64,000 bases of DNA from DATBGZ01 sp036557785. Its GTDB lineage: Bacteria; Actinomycetota; Actinomycetes; Mycobacteriales; Micromonosporaceae. The stretch spans positions 51,090-115,089 of the forward strand of contig DATBGZ010000098.1 in the NCBI GenBank assembly GCA_036557785.1. The letters are read 5' to 3'. The position numbers were made by a program, and so were the translations under genes. The stretch's first letter is position 1; the number at the start of each line of letters is the position of its first letter. A model generated the notes under the pieces. It was given only the letters and a program-made list of their open reading frames with translations, was not told the origin of the DNA and searched no databases. This document shows positions 17,223-27,951 of this stretch, in pieces.

Positions 17223-18236
17223 TCATGGCGACCAGTCGCGCCGGTAGGTGGCCCAGTCGCTGTCCGTGGCGGTGAAGTCGACATAGATCGCGACGCCGAA
17301 CGCGCGGTCGGGCACCCCGTTGCCGACCGCCAGCCGGACGCCGCGTAGTGCGCTTGCCATGTCTTCGGCCGACCGGTGGTACACGCCCGCGGGCGGGTAG
17401 GCGGGCACCCCGATCAGCAGACCCACGCCGGGTGGTACCGCCGCGAGCGCACGCTCGGTCGTACGGCGGACGTAACCGCAGTACAACGCCCGGGTCGGCA
17501 GCCCCGTGTCGTACGACATCACCGCGACCTGGTCCACGAGCTGCGCGACCTCGTGCAGGTACCCGGGCGTCCACAGCCCTGAGGTCGGCGCCGCGTGCCG
17601 CAGCAGTGCCCCAGGGCCCGGGAACGGCTCGAGGTGAACCGCCGAGACGGACAGCAGCGCCCCGCGGGCACGCGTCACCGGCAGCGTCTCCTGGAGGATC
17701 GTGAGCAGGTCGGCGTTGCCGTCGCGGACCGGCTCGAAGTCGTAATGGATGCCGTCGAAGCCCTCGTCGAGCACGAAGCCGACCGAGGCGAGCAGTCGGG
17801 CCCGCGTGTCGGGGTCGCCCAGGGGCAGTGACGTCGGGTGCGCACCGAGCCAGGCCTGCACGCGCACGCCCGGCAGTGCGGTGTGCAGCGCCCCGATCAG
17901 CCACCGGGCCCGCGGCGCGAGTCCAGGGTCGAGCGTGCCGTCATCGGAGAACGGTCCTGTGTGGACGAAGAGGTCTCGGATGCCCGTCCCCGCAAGCCTG
18001 TGCGCCAACGCGTCCACATCGGCCTGGGTACGGCGGCCGTCGACCCAGGCATGCCCCAGCCACAGGGCGTCGTGGCCCGTGGAGCGCGCGGTGGGGCTCG
18101 TGGTGCCCGACGCGCTCACGCCGAGGTAGAGCAGCGAGGCGTTGCCGGCGAGAAACCCCACGACCGCCAGGGTGAGCACGCCAACGAGCGCCCAGCGCAT
18201 GCGCGGGGCCGCGGCAGGGGTGCGCACACCCGTCAC
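17223..18236 (-). CDS. membrane-anchored glycoside hydrolase family 18-like protein
   Basis: The 337 residues start with a membrane anchor (about 13-36) and continue as a TIM-barrel-like domain. The GH18 active-site strand appears as GFDGIHYDFEPV (160-170). Compared with DxxDxDxE, it keeps the second Asp and the catalytic Glu168 but has His164 where the first central Asp is expected. Such proteins cleave or bind GlcNAc-containing glycans at the cell surface; activity is uncertain. An alternative ATG at 18200 would remove 12 residues. It lies 36 bp downstream of the LysE gene on the same strand. Confidence 0.7.
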   Translation of the reverse strand: MTGVRTPAAAPRMRWALVGVLTLAVVGFLAGNASLLYLGVSASGTTSPTARSTGHDALWLGHAWVDGRRTQADVDALAHRLAGTGIRDLFVHTGPFSDDGTLDPGLAPRARWLIGALHTALPGVRVQAWLGAHPTSLPLGDPDTRARLLASVGFVLDEGFDGIHYDFEPVRDGNADLLTILQETLPVTRARGALLSVSAVHLEPFPGPGALLRHAAPTSGLWTPGYLHEVAQLVDQVAVMSYDTGLPTRALYCGYVRRTTERALAAVPPGVGLLIGVPAYPPAGVYHRSAEDMASALRGVRLAVGNGVPDRAFGVAIYVDFTATDSDWATYRRDWSP

Positions 18237-18272
18237 GATGCCATGGACGTCGAGCGGGCTGGGATCGCGCCC

Positions 18273-18893
18273 TCACACGACCAGCAGGACAGCGAGGGCG
18301 ACGATGACGGCACTGGAGACCAGGGCCGTGGCGAGGCGTCCGCGTGGGCCGGAGAGCATCCGCCCCACGAGCGAGCCCCCGCACGCGAGCAGAAGCTGCC
18401 AACTCGCCGAGGCCACGAACGCCGCCGCGACGAAGACCACCTCCGCCAGGCTCGAGCGCGGGGCGGTGGCCTGCCGGCCGAGCACCAATGCTCCAAAGTA
18501 GACGATCGTGGCGGGGTTGAGCAGGGTCAGGCCGAGCACCCCGAGATAGGCGCGCCCCGGCGTACCGAGGCCCGCTCCGGCCCGGGCGGGGCCCGGTGAC
18601 CGGTAGGCCCGGATGGCCGAGGATGCGGTACGGGCGGCCAGGGTGATGAGCACCGCGGCGGCGGCCCAGCGCAGGCCCGTGCTGAACGGCGCCACCACGT
18701 CAGCCAGGGCCGCGCCTCCGAGCACGGCCGCGGTCGCGTAGAGGCCGTCGGCACTCGCCACGCCGAGTGCGCCGGCCGCGCCGACCCGCAGTCCGCTGCG
18801 TGCGGAGAGGCTGATGAGCAGTGCCGCGATGGCACCGACCGGGATCGCCACGCCGTACCCGGCGAGCAACCCCGCGACGAGCGCGGCGCTCAC
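18273..18893 (-). CDS. LysE/RhtB family exporter
   Basis: A 206-residue polytopic protein of amino-acid exporter type. Family features are the start ALVAGLLAGYGVAIPVGAIAALLI, the AALGVASADGLYA-like second segment, and the NPATIVYFGAL motif in the middle, with about six helices. The open frame extends to 19025, but the upstream 44 codons are Arg/Pro-rich and unlike the family. I take GTG 18893. The exported substrate cannot be told from sequence. Confidence 0.85.
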   Translation of the reverse strand: MSAALVAGLLAGYGVAIPVGAIAALLISLSARSGLRVGAAGALGVASADGLYATAAVLGGAALADVVAPFSTGLRWAAAAVLITLAARTASSAIRAYRSPGPARAGAGLGTPGRAYLGVLGLTLLNPATIVYFGALVLGRQATAPRSSLAEVVFVAAAFVASASWQLLLACGGSLVGRMLSGPRGRLATALVSSAVIVALAVLLVV

Positions 18894-19083
18894 GGCGCTG
18901 GCGGGCGATCGTGACGGTACCCGGGGCCGCGGCGCTGTCGCGCGATGCCGATCGCCGCGGCGGTCGGGTTCACGCGGTGGAGCCGGGTGTGCGTCACGGC
19001 GCGATTCTGGCGGCCCCGGCGGCACCGCCGCGACCGCTTTTCCGCAAGGCGCGCGATCGAGGGCGAAACCGCGCGGATGACGA

Positions 19084-20757
19084 TCAACTCACCCGGTTCC
19101 GCCCGCGATCATCGGGAAGGGGGGTCGTGGCGATGACCCGGAGGAGTTCGGCGATCCGGTGCCGGGGCAGTCCGATCAGCGGTTCGTCGAGCAGCGCCGG
19201 CACGGGGACGGCCGCGCGGATGTGGGCGCGGGCATCGTTCTTCGTGAGCGTCGCCCCGTCGTCGGCAGCGGCCCGGATCAGCGCCTCGCGCCAGGTGTTG
19301 CCCACCTTCCCCTGGGCGCGATCGATCACGCCCCGGACGACCCGCTGCGCGCCGCCGAGTTCGGCGATGTCGATGCGGTCGGCCTCGACGATGGCGTGGC
19401 GCGGATCGGGTGTGCTACGGCGGAACCTGAGCCGGTACCGGGAGCCGACGGCCTCGGCCAACCCGCGCTGGGCGGCCTGGTTGGCCAGATCCGGATGGTT
19501 ATTGTCGACCAGGACCGCGACGCGTGGCGCGTCCACGGCGAGGAGCAGCCGGACCAGCCAGCCGCCGGGGTCGCCGGACAGACTCGCCGCGACGCCGGTG
19601 CCCGTGGCGGCGGCCGGCGGCTGTCCACCGAGGACAGACGCCAGCGCTCGGGACGGCGCGGGCCACCCCGGCCCCACCACCGTCACCGGCAGCCCGCTCG
19701 CGCCCGCGGCCGAGACCCATACGGCCTGCGCCACCTCGGCCGCCAGCAGGGGTACCTCTGCTTCGAGCGACTGGGCGCCATGCGTGTAGATGTTGCGAAC
19801 ATCGGCGCTCGGTGCCGTCCGGCTGGTCGGCCGCAGGACGTAGAGGTCGCTGCGACTGGCGATCGCCTGGGCGCCGTGGTAGCGGTTGAACCCGGGCAGG
19901 ATCGCCTCGTACACCAGGCGCAGCCCGGTCACCGCCTGCTGCACGTTGCGGCCCAGGCCCGGATGGTTCTCGGCGAAGCCGTACGCCATGACCAGCCGGG
20001 CCCGCTCGACGTGGCGTAGCCCTTGCAGGCCTCGGGACAGGAACAGCCCGACGCCCTCGGGCGTGTAGGGCGGGTCGGTGACGACGAGGTCGGCCCAACC
20101 CGTGGCACCGGACGCGAGCCCGAACCGCAGGTCCGACCAGAGGCAGCGGATCGACGGGCAGTTCTGGGCGTCGATGTAGGCCAGCAGCGCGTCGTCGACG
20201 TCGACCACCGTGACCGTCACCCGCGGGTTGACACGCGCCACGGCGAGGCTGGTCAGGTCGTGGTCGCCGACGCAGAGCAGCCGGGCCTCGTCGAGGTCGA
20301 ACGTGGCATCGAGCCAGAGCGCCCGCCGCACCACGGTCTGCGCCGTCGCCGGAACGTGGTCGAGCGCCTGCCTCGCCCGAGGCGCGCCGGAGATCCAGGT
20401 CTGCACCCGCTCGACCAGGTCGACGTGCGCGGCGAGTCGCTGACCCAGCGGGTCGGCCGGCTCGGTCTCGACGAGCCGCGGGTAGTCGATCAGCTCTCGA
20501 TACGCCTCGATCCGCTGCGGCGCGATTATCACGTGGTCGCCGGTCGTGGCCAGGTCGTCCCCGAGCGCGGCGACGAGTCGCTCGACCGTACGGCGGTCCA
20601 CGCCCGAGTTCAGCACCAGCGATGCCAGCGTGTGCGGGCCCTCGATGAGCAGCCGCAGCGCCGTGCGCAGTCGGCGCCCGGCGATGCCGGCCTCACGGAG
20701 CAGGGCCCGCACGACGTCGCGCGCGTCCACGCCCGGATCGTAGTCGCGAGCCATCAC
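19084..20757 (-). CDS. BpsA-like transferase (branched polyamine synthase family) with long C-terminal extension
   Basis: The N-terminal ~80 residues form a winged-helix-like segment. A Rossmann domain follows with LCVGDHDLTSLA (161-172), VVDVDD (185-189) and the catalytic-type motif TDPPYTPEG (227-235). This matches N4-bis(aminopropyl)spermidine synthases (DUF43/BpsA), which move aminopropyl groups; DPPY is also the motif of amino-methyltransferases, so the group and acceptor are open. About 200 residues after position 350 exceed the size I recall for BpsA. The start is GTG 20757 or ATG 20754; both overlap the stop of the AlkD-like gene. It is third in the TIR operon. Confidence 0.7.
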   Translation of the reverse strand: MMARDYDPGVDARDVVRALLREAGIAGRRLRTALRLLIEGPHTLASLVLNSGVDRRTVERLVAALGDDLATTGDHVIIAPQRIEAYRELIDYPRLVETEPADPLGQRLAAHVDLVERVQTWISGAPRARQALDHVPATAQTVVRRALWLDATFDLDEARLLCVGDHDLTSLAVARVNPRVTVTVVDVDDALLAYIDAQNCPSIRCLWSDLRFGLASGATGWADLVVTDPPYTPEGVGLFLSRGLQGLRHVERARLVMAYGFAENHPGLGRNVQQAVTGLRLVYEAILPGFNRYHGAQAIASRSDLYVLRPTSRTAPSADVRNIYTHGAQSLEAEVPLLAAEVAQAVWVSAAGASGLPVTVVGPGWPAPSRALASVLGGQPPAAATGTGVAASLSGDPGGWLVRLLLAVDAPRVAVLVDNNHPDLANQAAQRGLAEAVGSRYRLRFRRSTPDPRHAIVEADRIDIAELGGAQRVVRGVIDRAQGKVGNTWREALIRAAADDGATLTKNDARAHIRAAVPVPALLDEPLIGLPRHRIAELLRVIATTPLPDDRGRNRVS

Positions 20758-21434
20758 AGGTGCCGGACCGCCTCGCGGACCGACAGCGGAGCGAGGAGCG
20801 AGGAGTGTTCCTCCACAAAGGAGCGTACGGCGACGGGATCGGTGCGGGCGTACTGCCGCAGCGCCCAGCCGATCGCCTTGCGGATGAAGAAGTCACGGTG
20901 CCCGGCCTGCCGCAGGCAGTACCGGAACAGCCGGTCGGCGTCGGTGCGCCGCCCGTACGTCAGCTGGTGCAGGATCGCGGTGCGGACCAGCCACAGGTTC
21001 TCGTCGACCGCCCAATCATCCATTGTGGAGACCAGTTCGGGATACCGCGCGACCAGGGGCCCGACCGTGTGGGCGGCAAGAGTGTCCACTGTGTCCCACC
21101 ACGACTTGGTGGTGATGAGATCCCGTACGGTCGGCAGCAGCCGGGGCGAGGCGAGCGCCACGTGCCGGCGCAGGTAGGTGCACGCGAAGTACTGGTACTC
21201 CCGCTCCGGCCGCTGCCAGCAGCCGCGGGCGACGGCGACCAGGTCCGGCTCAGTGGGCGCGGCCAGGCCGGCGAGCACGGTCCTGGCGAGCCTGGTCTGC
21301 TGCGGCGCGGTCAGGCCGAGGAAGCCGAACTGGTCGCGCATGTACCTCGCGGCGCCGGCTGCCCGCGCCGGATCTGCGGCGCTCGGGTAGGTCTCGTCGA
21401 GCCGGGCGAGGATCGTGTCGGCGAGCCCGGTCAC
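20754..21434 (-). CDS. AlkD-like DNA alkylation repair protein
   Basis: A 226-residue helical HEAT-like repeat protein. AlkD glycosylases excise N3- and N7-alkylated bases; the signature near the active site, TTKSWWDTVDTLA, is clear, as are YMRDQFGFLGL and DENLWLVRTAILHQL before a second set DFFIRKAIGWALRQYA. The GTG at 21434 overlaps the TIR gene stop as GTGA. Further upstream codons in the open frame are low-complexity and out of family. Length matches the family (about 220-240). Its role inside a TIR operon is unexplained. Confidence 0.88.
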   Translation of the reverse strand: MTGLADTILARLDETYPSAADPARAAGAARYMRDQFGFLGLTAPQQTRLARTVLAGLAAPTEPDLVAVARGCWQRPEREYQYFACTYLRRHVALASPRLLPTVRDLITTKSWWDTVDTLAAHTVGPLVARYPELVSTMDDWAVDENLWLVRTAILHQLTYGRRTDADRLFRYCLRQAGHRDFFIRKAIGWALRQYARTDPVAVRSFVEEHSSLLAPLSVREAVRHL

Positions 21435-23011
21435 TTCGCCTTCGTACCCAGGACCGCCGAGATGGCCCGCCGCAGGAACCCGGGCTGCTCCTTCACGCCG
21501 AGGCGCAACTGCTTGACGTCGAACTTGCTGAAGTGCAGGTGGCTCAGCCCCGCCGGCGCCGGTGGCATCGGCGTCTCCCAGTAGAGCGGCCGGATGAACC
21601 GGTCCCGCGCCTTGCGCAACCCCAGGGCCAGCTCCCACTCGCCGCGCACTTCGTGCGAGGCGGCGGCCGCGGACGACCAGTAGAGCTGGAAGATGTTCGA
21701 CTCGCGGATCATCCGCTCCAGGCCCGCCCGCCAGTTCTCGCCACTGCGCAGGTCGAGGTGGTCCACCAGCACCTGCACGCCGAGCCCCTGGTAGGTCCGC
21801 ACGCAGAGGTCGACGACGGCGGCGTCCTTGTGCGAGTACGAGACGAAGATCTTGTCGAAGATGCTGGCGTTCGCCACCTGCATCAACTGCTCGCCGGGGT
21901 CCTGCCTGGGCACGGGTGTGTCGACGTCCTGGACATCGAAGGCGATCGGAACCTGGCCGATCGCGAGAGGCCCCACGAATATGTCGATGTATCCGTCCAG
22001 GCCACCGAGCGGGGTCTGCCGCGGCACGGTCACCTGGAAGGTGAGCTCGCGGACCGTGTCGTCGACGACCACGTCGATGCGCGCGGGCTCGAACGTGGCG
22101 CCCAGCACGTTGGGCACGATCGTGAGTGTGGTGCCGGACTCGACCGCCTGCGCGGCCGCTGCCTGTGCCACTGTGCGCGCGTCCCCGAGCAGCGGTGCCC
22201 GGCGTTCGATCAACTGGCGCACGAGGTCGCGGTCGGACGGGCGGTGCACGTAGAAGAGCACCGGACTGGGTCGCTCGGGGGCCACGATGTCGCGGTAGGC
22301 GGCGGCGAACTCCAACCGCTCGTCGGCGACCCGACCGGGCCGAGGACCGCCCGCGGCGGCCGGTGCGGGTTCGGCCGGCGCGTGTGCCCGGGGTGGCGCG
22401 GCCTGGGCCGGCGGTGGCGACCCGTACACCGGAACCGGGGCGGGCGGGGGTGAGTACGCCGGAGCTGGGGCGGGCGGAGGCGGTGCAGACCCGGGCGGGG
22501 CGGCCTCCGGCGCGGGCGGTGGCACGGGCGGTGGCGCGGCGCCCGGCACCGGCGGTGGTCCACCGCGTTGCCGCTGCGGGGCCGATTCCTCCGGCGCGTC
22601 CGCCTCATCGGCGTCGACAGAACTGGAGGGCCCCGCCCAGCCCGGGTCGGGCTCTCCCCACGCCATGGGCTGGTCGCCCAGCACGGTGCTCAACTGGTCC
22701 CGGACATCGGCGAGCGCGTCGCGATCGGCGTCACTGCCGGAATTCGTGGAGCGAAGCTGCAGCGCGTCCCTGAGCCGAGCCAGGCGGCTCAACCGAGCGG
22801 GGTCGTCGGCCGGGGTGGCGGCCACGGCCCCACGCAGGTGCGTGATCGCCTCGTCGAGGTCGCTCATGGCGCCCGTGCGGTGGAAGCGCTCCAGCAGGGT
22901 GGCGCCGAGCTCAGAGAGCAACCGCGCCCAGTCAGGGTGGGCGGGTCCGCTCGTGTCCAGCAACTGCCGCAGTTCGTGGATCTTCGTGTCCAGGTCCCGG
23001 GGGTCGGTCAC
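21431..23011 (-). CDS. TIR-domain protein with helical N-terminus and Pro-rich linker
   Basis: Order along 526 residues: TPR-like helices (about 25-90, with ERFHRTGAMSDLDEAITHL), a Pro/Ala-rich linker (about 145-215), an unassigned alpha/beta module (about 230-365), then a TIR domain (about 387-490). The TIR domain opens with KIFVSYSHKD and contains SSAAAASHEVRGEWELAL, where Glu454, Glu458 or Glu460 could be the NADase glutamate. A membrane segment is absent. The GTG at 23011 lies 6 nt after a TACGAT box. It is first of three overlapping genes. NAD cleavage or a scaffold role is inferred from the fold only. Confidence 0.85.
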   Translation of the reverse strand: MTDPRDLDTKIHELRQLLDTSGPAHPDWARLLSELGATLLERFHRTGAMSDLDEAITHLRGAVAATPADDPARLSRLARLRDALQLRSTNSGSDADRDALADVRDQLSTVLGDQPMAWGEPDPGWAGPSSSVDADEADAPEESAPQRQRGGPPPVPGAAPPPVPPPAPEAAPPGSAPPPPAPAPAYSPPPAPVPVYGSPPPAQAAPPRAHAPAEPAPAAAGGPRPGRVADERLEFAAAYRDIVAPERPSPVLFYVHRPSDRDLVRQLIERRAPLLGDARTVAQAAAAQAVESGTTLTIVPNVLGATFEPARIDVVVDDTVRELTFQVTVPRQTPLGGLDGYIDIFVGPLAIGQVPIAFDVQDVDTPVPRQDPGEQLMQVANASIFDKIFVSYSHKDAAVVDLCVRTYQGLGVQVLVDHLDLRSGENWRAGLERMIRESNIFQLYWSSAAAASHEVRGEWELALGLRKARDRFIRPLYWETPMPPAPAGLSHLHFSKFDVKQLRLGVKEQPGFLRRAISAVLGTKAK

Positions 23012-23017
23012 TCGGGG

Positions 23018-23023
23018 ATCGTA
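23018..23023 (-). promoter_or_regulatory. -10 box of the TIR operon, leaderless type
   Basis: TACGAT on the minus strand, 6 nt before GTG 23011. acVLRF1 diverges from here. Confidence 0.55.
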
Positions 23024-23134
23024 GCGACGGCGCGATCCGTACGCGCGCCGCGACGGATCCGTGTCGCCGGGCGATGCGCGAGACTGGCGGCATGGGCCAG
23101 GAAGCGCCGTGGGCGGGTTGAGGGGTCGGCTGCC

Positions 23135-23833
23135 GTGAGCTCAAAGGTGCGCCCGGCCGCCGGGGGCGGGCGATGGGTCGACGTCGATCCGGAGCGACTG
23201 GTCGCGTGGCTCAACGCCTTCGCCGTGCGCCACGGCGGCTACCAAGCCATCGACGTCGATGAATCACTGCAGGTCGGTGCCGTGCAGGTCGGCGCAGGGG
23301 ACGCCACGATGCTCGAGCTCTACGCCCCGCCTGGCGCACCGCAGCGCAGCGACGTCGAGGAGTTCGTCGTCGAGGCCCTGCGGCCGCGTCGCCTCGGGCT
23401 GTTGCTGGCGCGGCAGGCATCGGTCGCGGTCGGCATCGCCGACGGCCCGACGCTCGTCGCGTCACGCGTGGACACCTTCTACGTACAGTCGCGCACCGCG
23501 GCGGGTGGATGGTCGCAGCAGCGCTACGCCCGGCGGCGGGTCAACCAGGCCAAGGCCGCCGCCGAAGGCGCGGCCGAGCTGGCCGTACGGCTGCTCCTGC
23601 CCGAACTGCCCCGACTGGCGGCGCTGGTCACGGGCGGCGATCGCCGCACGGTCGAGGCGATCCTGGCCGACCCGAGGCTCGCCCCGGCCCTGCCGCTGCG
23701 GTCCGGGCGGTTCCTCGCCGTCGGCGAGCCGCGCCGCTCCGTCCTCGAGGAGTCGGTCGGCCTCGCCCGCCAGGTCCGGATCCTGGTCCGCGACCCCGAG
23801 CCGCGACCACCCGTGCCGACGCCGGCCTCCTGA
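23135..23833 (+). CDS. acVLRF1-family peptidyl-tRNA hydrolase (Vms1-like release factor)
   Basis: The 232 residues match the actinobacterial VLRF1 group, relatives of eRF1 and Vms1 thought to cut peptidyl-tRNA on stalled ribosomes. The diagnostic loop is GGWSQQRYARRRVNQ (124-138), where Gln128 corresponds to the catalytic glutamine, followed by an AAAEGAAE helix. I selected GTG 23135, with TTGAGGGG upstream. The open frame continues to 22568 antisense to the TIR gene and is not coding there. GTG 23147 is an alternative. Ribosome rescue also occurs through the ABC-F neighbour, which may explain the pairing. Confidence 0.85.
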   Translation: MSSKVRPAAGGGRWVDVDPERLVAWLNAFAVRHGGYQAIDVDESLQVGAVQVGAGDATMLELYAPPGAPQRSDVEEFVVEALRPRRLGLLLARQASVAVGIADGPTLVASRVDTFYVQSRTAAGGWSQQRYARRRVNQAKAAAEGAAELAVRLLLPELPRLAALVTGGDRRTVEAILADPRLAPALPLRSGRFLAVGEPRRSVLEESVGLARQVRILVRDPEPRPPVPTPAS

Positions 23834-23998
23834 GCGCCGACCGGACCGGTCCGCCGCCGGTGCCGGAATGCGCTGGCCGGGCCGGGTAGACTGACGCTCG
23901 TGCTCCTCTCCGAAGTCTGACCGGCCCCGCACCGACCGCATGGCGGCCGGTGAATACGTGTGCCCCGAATCGGTCAGACCAGTGAGAGTGAGCCTCCG

Positions 23999-25597
<1,599 letters not shown>

Positions 25598-25678
25598 GCC
25601 TGGCAAACCACCCCGCGGACTCGTCACCCACGCCCTGGTGTGGTTCAATCCGCGGAAGGTCTGTGCCTGGGGAGGGCA

Positions 25679-26344
25679 ATGGGAAAGCATCGCGGAGCCG
25701 AGGGAAGGCACCGTGCCGCGAAACGGCTCGGCGCCCTGCTCGCGCTCCCGGTAGCCCTCTTCGCCGTCTCCACCACCTTGCTCATCTCCTCCCTGACTGC
25801 TTCCGCAGCCTGCACCGACCCTGCCGATCCGTCGACGTGCTCGGCCGATCCCGCGGCGACAGACACGACCACTGAACCGACGACCGAGCCGCCGACGACG
25901 GATCCGCCGACGACGACCACCACGACCACGACGACCACGACCACCGGGGTGCCGGCGACGACGAAGCCGACGACGACCACGACCAAGCCCCCGACCACGA
26001 CCAAGCCTCCGACGACCACGACCCGGCCCGCGACGAGGACGTCCACGACAGCTGCGGTCGTCGATACGTCCACAACGGACACGCAGGACACGCTCGCCGG
26101 TACCGAGCAGACCACCGATGCGGCCGTGGCCGCGCAGAGCACGGATGATCTCGGTCTCGGCGGCGGTGGGGACGTGCAGGTCGCGCCGGTCGCCCGGCAA
26201 ACGCCCTCGCTGCTCATGCTGGGATCGACCGCTGGCATCCTCGTCGCGTTCCTGACCGCGCTGATCGTGCTGGTCCACGAGCGGCGTCTGCTGCGGCGTC
26301 AGGCCGACGACTACGACGACGTCTACTGGGCCGACTACCGCTGA
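25679..26344 (+). CDS. Thr/Pro-rich surface protein with signal peptide and C-terminal membrane anchor
   Basis: A 221-residue protein: basic N-terminus, secretion signal (about 17-43, ending TASAAC), a Thr-rich stretch (about 55-125) made of TTT, TEPP, TKPP units, then a spacer. The C-terminal helix LLMLGSTAGILVAFLTALIV is followed by a charged cytoplasmic tail. The low-complexity part reads ACC/ACG over and over. GGAGG lies 3 nt before the ATG. No sortase signal is present. Likely an O-glycosylated wall-spanning stalk; function unknown. Confidence 0.75.
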   Translation: MGKHRGAEGRHRAAKRLGALLALPVALFAVSTTLLISSLTASAACTDPADPSTCSADPAATDTTTEPTTEPPTTDPPTTTTTTTTTTTTGVPATTKPTTTTTKPPTTTKPPTTTTRPATRTSTTAAVVDTSTTDTQDTLAGTEQTTDAAVAAQSTDDLGLGGGGDVQVAPVARQTPSLLMLGSTAGILVAFLTALIVLVHERRLLRRQADDYDDVYWADYR

Positions 26345-26376
26345 CGCCCGACCGGGCAGCGGTGGCGGGCCGGCGC

Positions 26377-27687
26377 TCACCAGGATGTGGCGAGCACGGC
26401 CTCGATCACGATCGCGGTGAGCGCGCCGACTCCGACGAGCAGCAGCGGGGTGGGCGCCGGTTCGTCCCCCTGGACCCGAGGCGCGACCGCCGCGACCGTC
26501 AGCCAGGGGAAGAACGGCAGCCACGCCGCCTCGGCGCCGCCTCGGGCCAGGCCGGCGAAGACCGAGAACGTGACCGCCGCCCCGGCGCCGATGAGGAATG
26601 GCCAACCGGGAGTGTTGCGGAGCCGTAGGGCGCTGCGCATCAGCGGCGGCCCGGCGGCGAGCAGCAGCACCACGACGCTGGTGAGGCTCCACGCCACGGC
26701 GGATCGCTCCGGTTCGATCCGAGCCAGGTAGTCGTCGCGTGCCATGAGCAGGCCGTCGATCCAACTGAAGCCGGCCGCCTGCGCGGCGAAGACCGGCAGG
26801 AGCGCGCCGAGTCCCGTGGCGAGGTTGAGGAACGGACGGCGCCGAGCGAAGTAGAGGCAGATGGCCGAGATGCCCAACCATGGCGCGGCGTACGAGAAGA
26901 GGGCGGCGACACCGATCGTGAACCCGCAGGCCAGCGCCCAGCCCGCCGCGCGCAGTCCGGTCTGGGCCCGGTCACTGGCCCGTACGCCGAGCACCACCGC
27001 CACGGCGCCGAGCACCGCCACCACCACGTCGACGCTGACAGCGACCCAGACCGCGTAGGGGGCGAGGATCAACACGGGGGCGAAGAAGCGTCCCGCGGGT
27101 TCGCCGCACAGGCCGCGCAGGGCGGTGAGGACCAGCGGCGTGACGAACGCGCCGAGCGCCGTGATGAGCACACCGAGGGTGAGCCGCTCGGTGATGCCGA
27201 TGCGTTGCAGCCCCCAGAGCAGCAGCACCGGACCGGGCGGGTGGCCGCGGGCCGCGATCGACAGCGCCGCCGGATTCGAGGTGTAGCCGCGCAGGTAGGC
27301 CAGCGGGCTGTCGCCGACCTCGGGCACATCGGTGAGGTAGTTGTCGGGCGAACGCAGGGAACGGGTCAGGCCGGCCGCCCCATCGACGAGGGCGAGGCTC
27401 AGGGCCCAGGCGAAGCTCCCGGCCCACCCGAGCAGGAGCACGGTCCGCCACGAGGCGTGGGCGAACCGCCCGCGTACGGTCGCCGCCAGCACGCCCATCG
27501 CCAAGGCCGGGGCGAGCACGCTGCCGAGGCCGAACACGAAGCGGTAGGAGCCGAGGAACGGGGCCGACCGGGTGCCCAGGGGTGCACCCGCCCGTACGGC
27601 CGCCCAGGTCAGGGCAAGTCCGGCACCGGTGACGGCGAACCAGACCACAAGATCACGGCGCTGTTCCGCGATGTGGTCCGGGTTCAT
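26377..27687 (-). CDS. polytopic membrane protein, possible glycosyltransferase
   Basis: A 436-residue protein with about ten membrane helices. The arrangement resembles GT-C glycosyltransferases: a first luminal loop containing SYRFVFGLGS, a long loop with YLTDVPEVGDSPLAYLRGYTSNPAALSIAARGHPPGP, and a further loop LLMARDDYLARIEPERS. The motif RGHPPGP resembles mannosyl- or arabinosyl-transferase-like proteins. Donor and acceptor are unknown. The ATG at 27687 follows a TAGCGT box by 7 nt, which rejects the longer frame to 27798. It is convergent with the Thr-rich protein gene. Confidence 0.65.
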   Translation of the reverse strand: MNPDHIAEQRRDLVVWFAVTGAGLALTWAAVRAGAPLGTRSAPFLGSYRFVFGLGSVLAPALAMGVLAATVRGRFAHASWRTVLLLGWAGSFAWALSLALVDGAAGLTRSLRSPDNYLTDVPEVGDSPLAYLRGYTSNPAALSIAARGHPPGPVLLLWGLQRIGITERLTLGVLITALGAFVTPLVLTALRGLCGEPAGRFFAPVLILAPYAVWVAVSVDVVVAVLGAVAVVLGVRASDRAQTGLRAAGWALACGFTIGVAALFSYAAPWLGISAICLYFARRRPFLNLATGLGALLPVFAAQAAGFSWIDGLLMARDDYLARIEPERSAVAWSLTSVVVLLLAAGPPLMRSALRLRNTPGWPFLIGAGAAVTFSVFAGLARGGAEAAWLPFFPWLTVAAVAPRVQGDEPAPTPLLLVGVGALTAIVIEAVLATSW

Positions 27688-27694
27688 CCGCGAC

Positions 27695-27700
27695 ACGCTA
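27695..27700 (-). promoter_or_regulatory. -10 box, leaderless type
   Basis: TAGCGT on the minus strand, 7 nt before the ATG at 27687. Confidence 0.55.
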
Positions 27701-27951
27701 GCGGTCCGGCCGGGTCGGGGGCAGTGCCCGTCCCGTACGGGCCGGTCCCGGCGGGATGGAAAACCGGGGATGCCTACGCGGAGCAGTCGATGCGTCACCT
27801 GAAGAAATCATGGGTAGCGCATGATCGACGAAGACGGTCTAATAGGTGAGACCGGGAACATCCCTGCACTCGCACATCAGCACCACCTTCAGGCGCATAC
27901 GGGGCAGTGTGTTCCGTCAACATCCCAAATCATACGTGAAGGATATTCGAG

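Noticed and set aside
18894..19083. Short minus-strand ORF between LysE and the BpsA-like gene
   Set aside because: Arg-rich composition without coding features or ribosome site; treated as non-coding.
21431..23011. Thoeris system
   Set aside because: Only the TIR part is shared. There is no ThsA-like SIR2/SLOG effector next to it.
25850..26045. Thr codon run as a non-coding microsatellite
   Set aside because: It is in frame inside a protein with signal peptide and C-terminal anchor, so it is coding low complexity.
27688..27951. Small ORFs in the leader of the HTH gene
   Set aside because: Several short frames exist but none has both a ribosome-binding site and codon bias.
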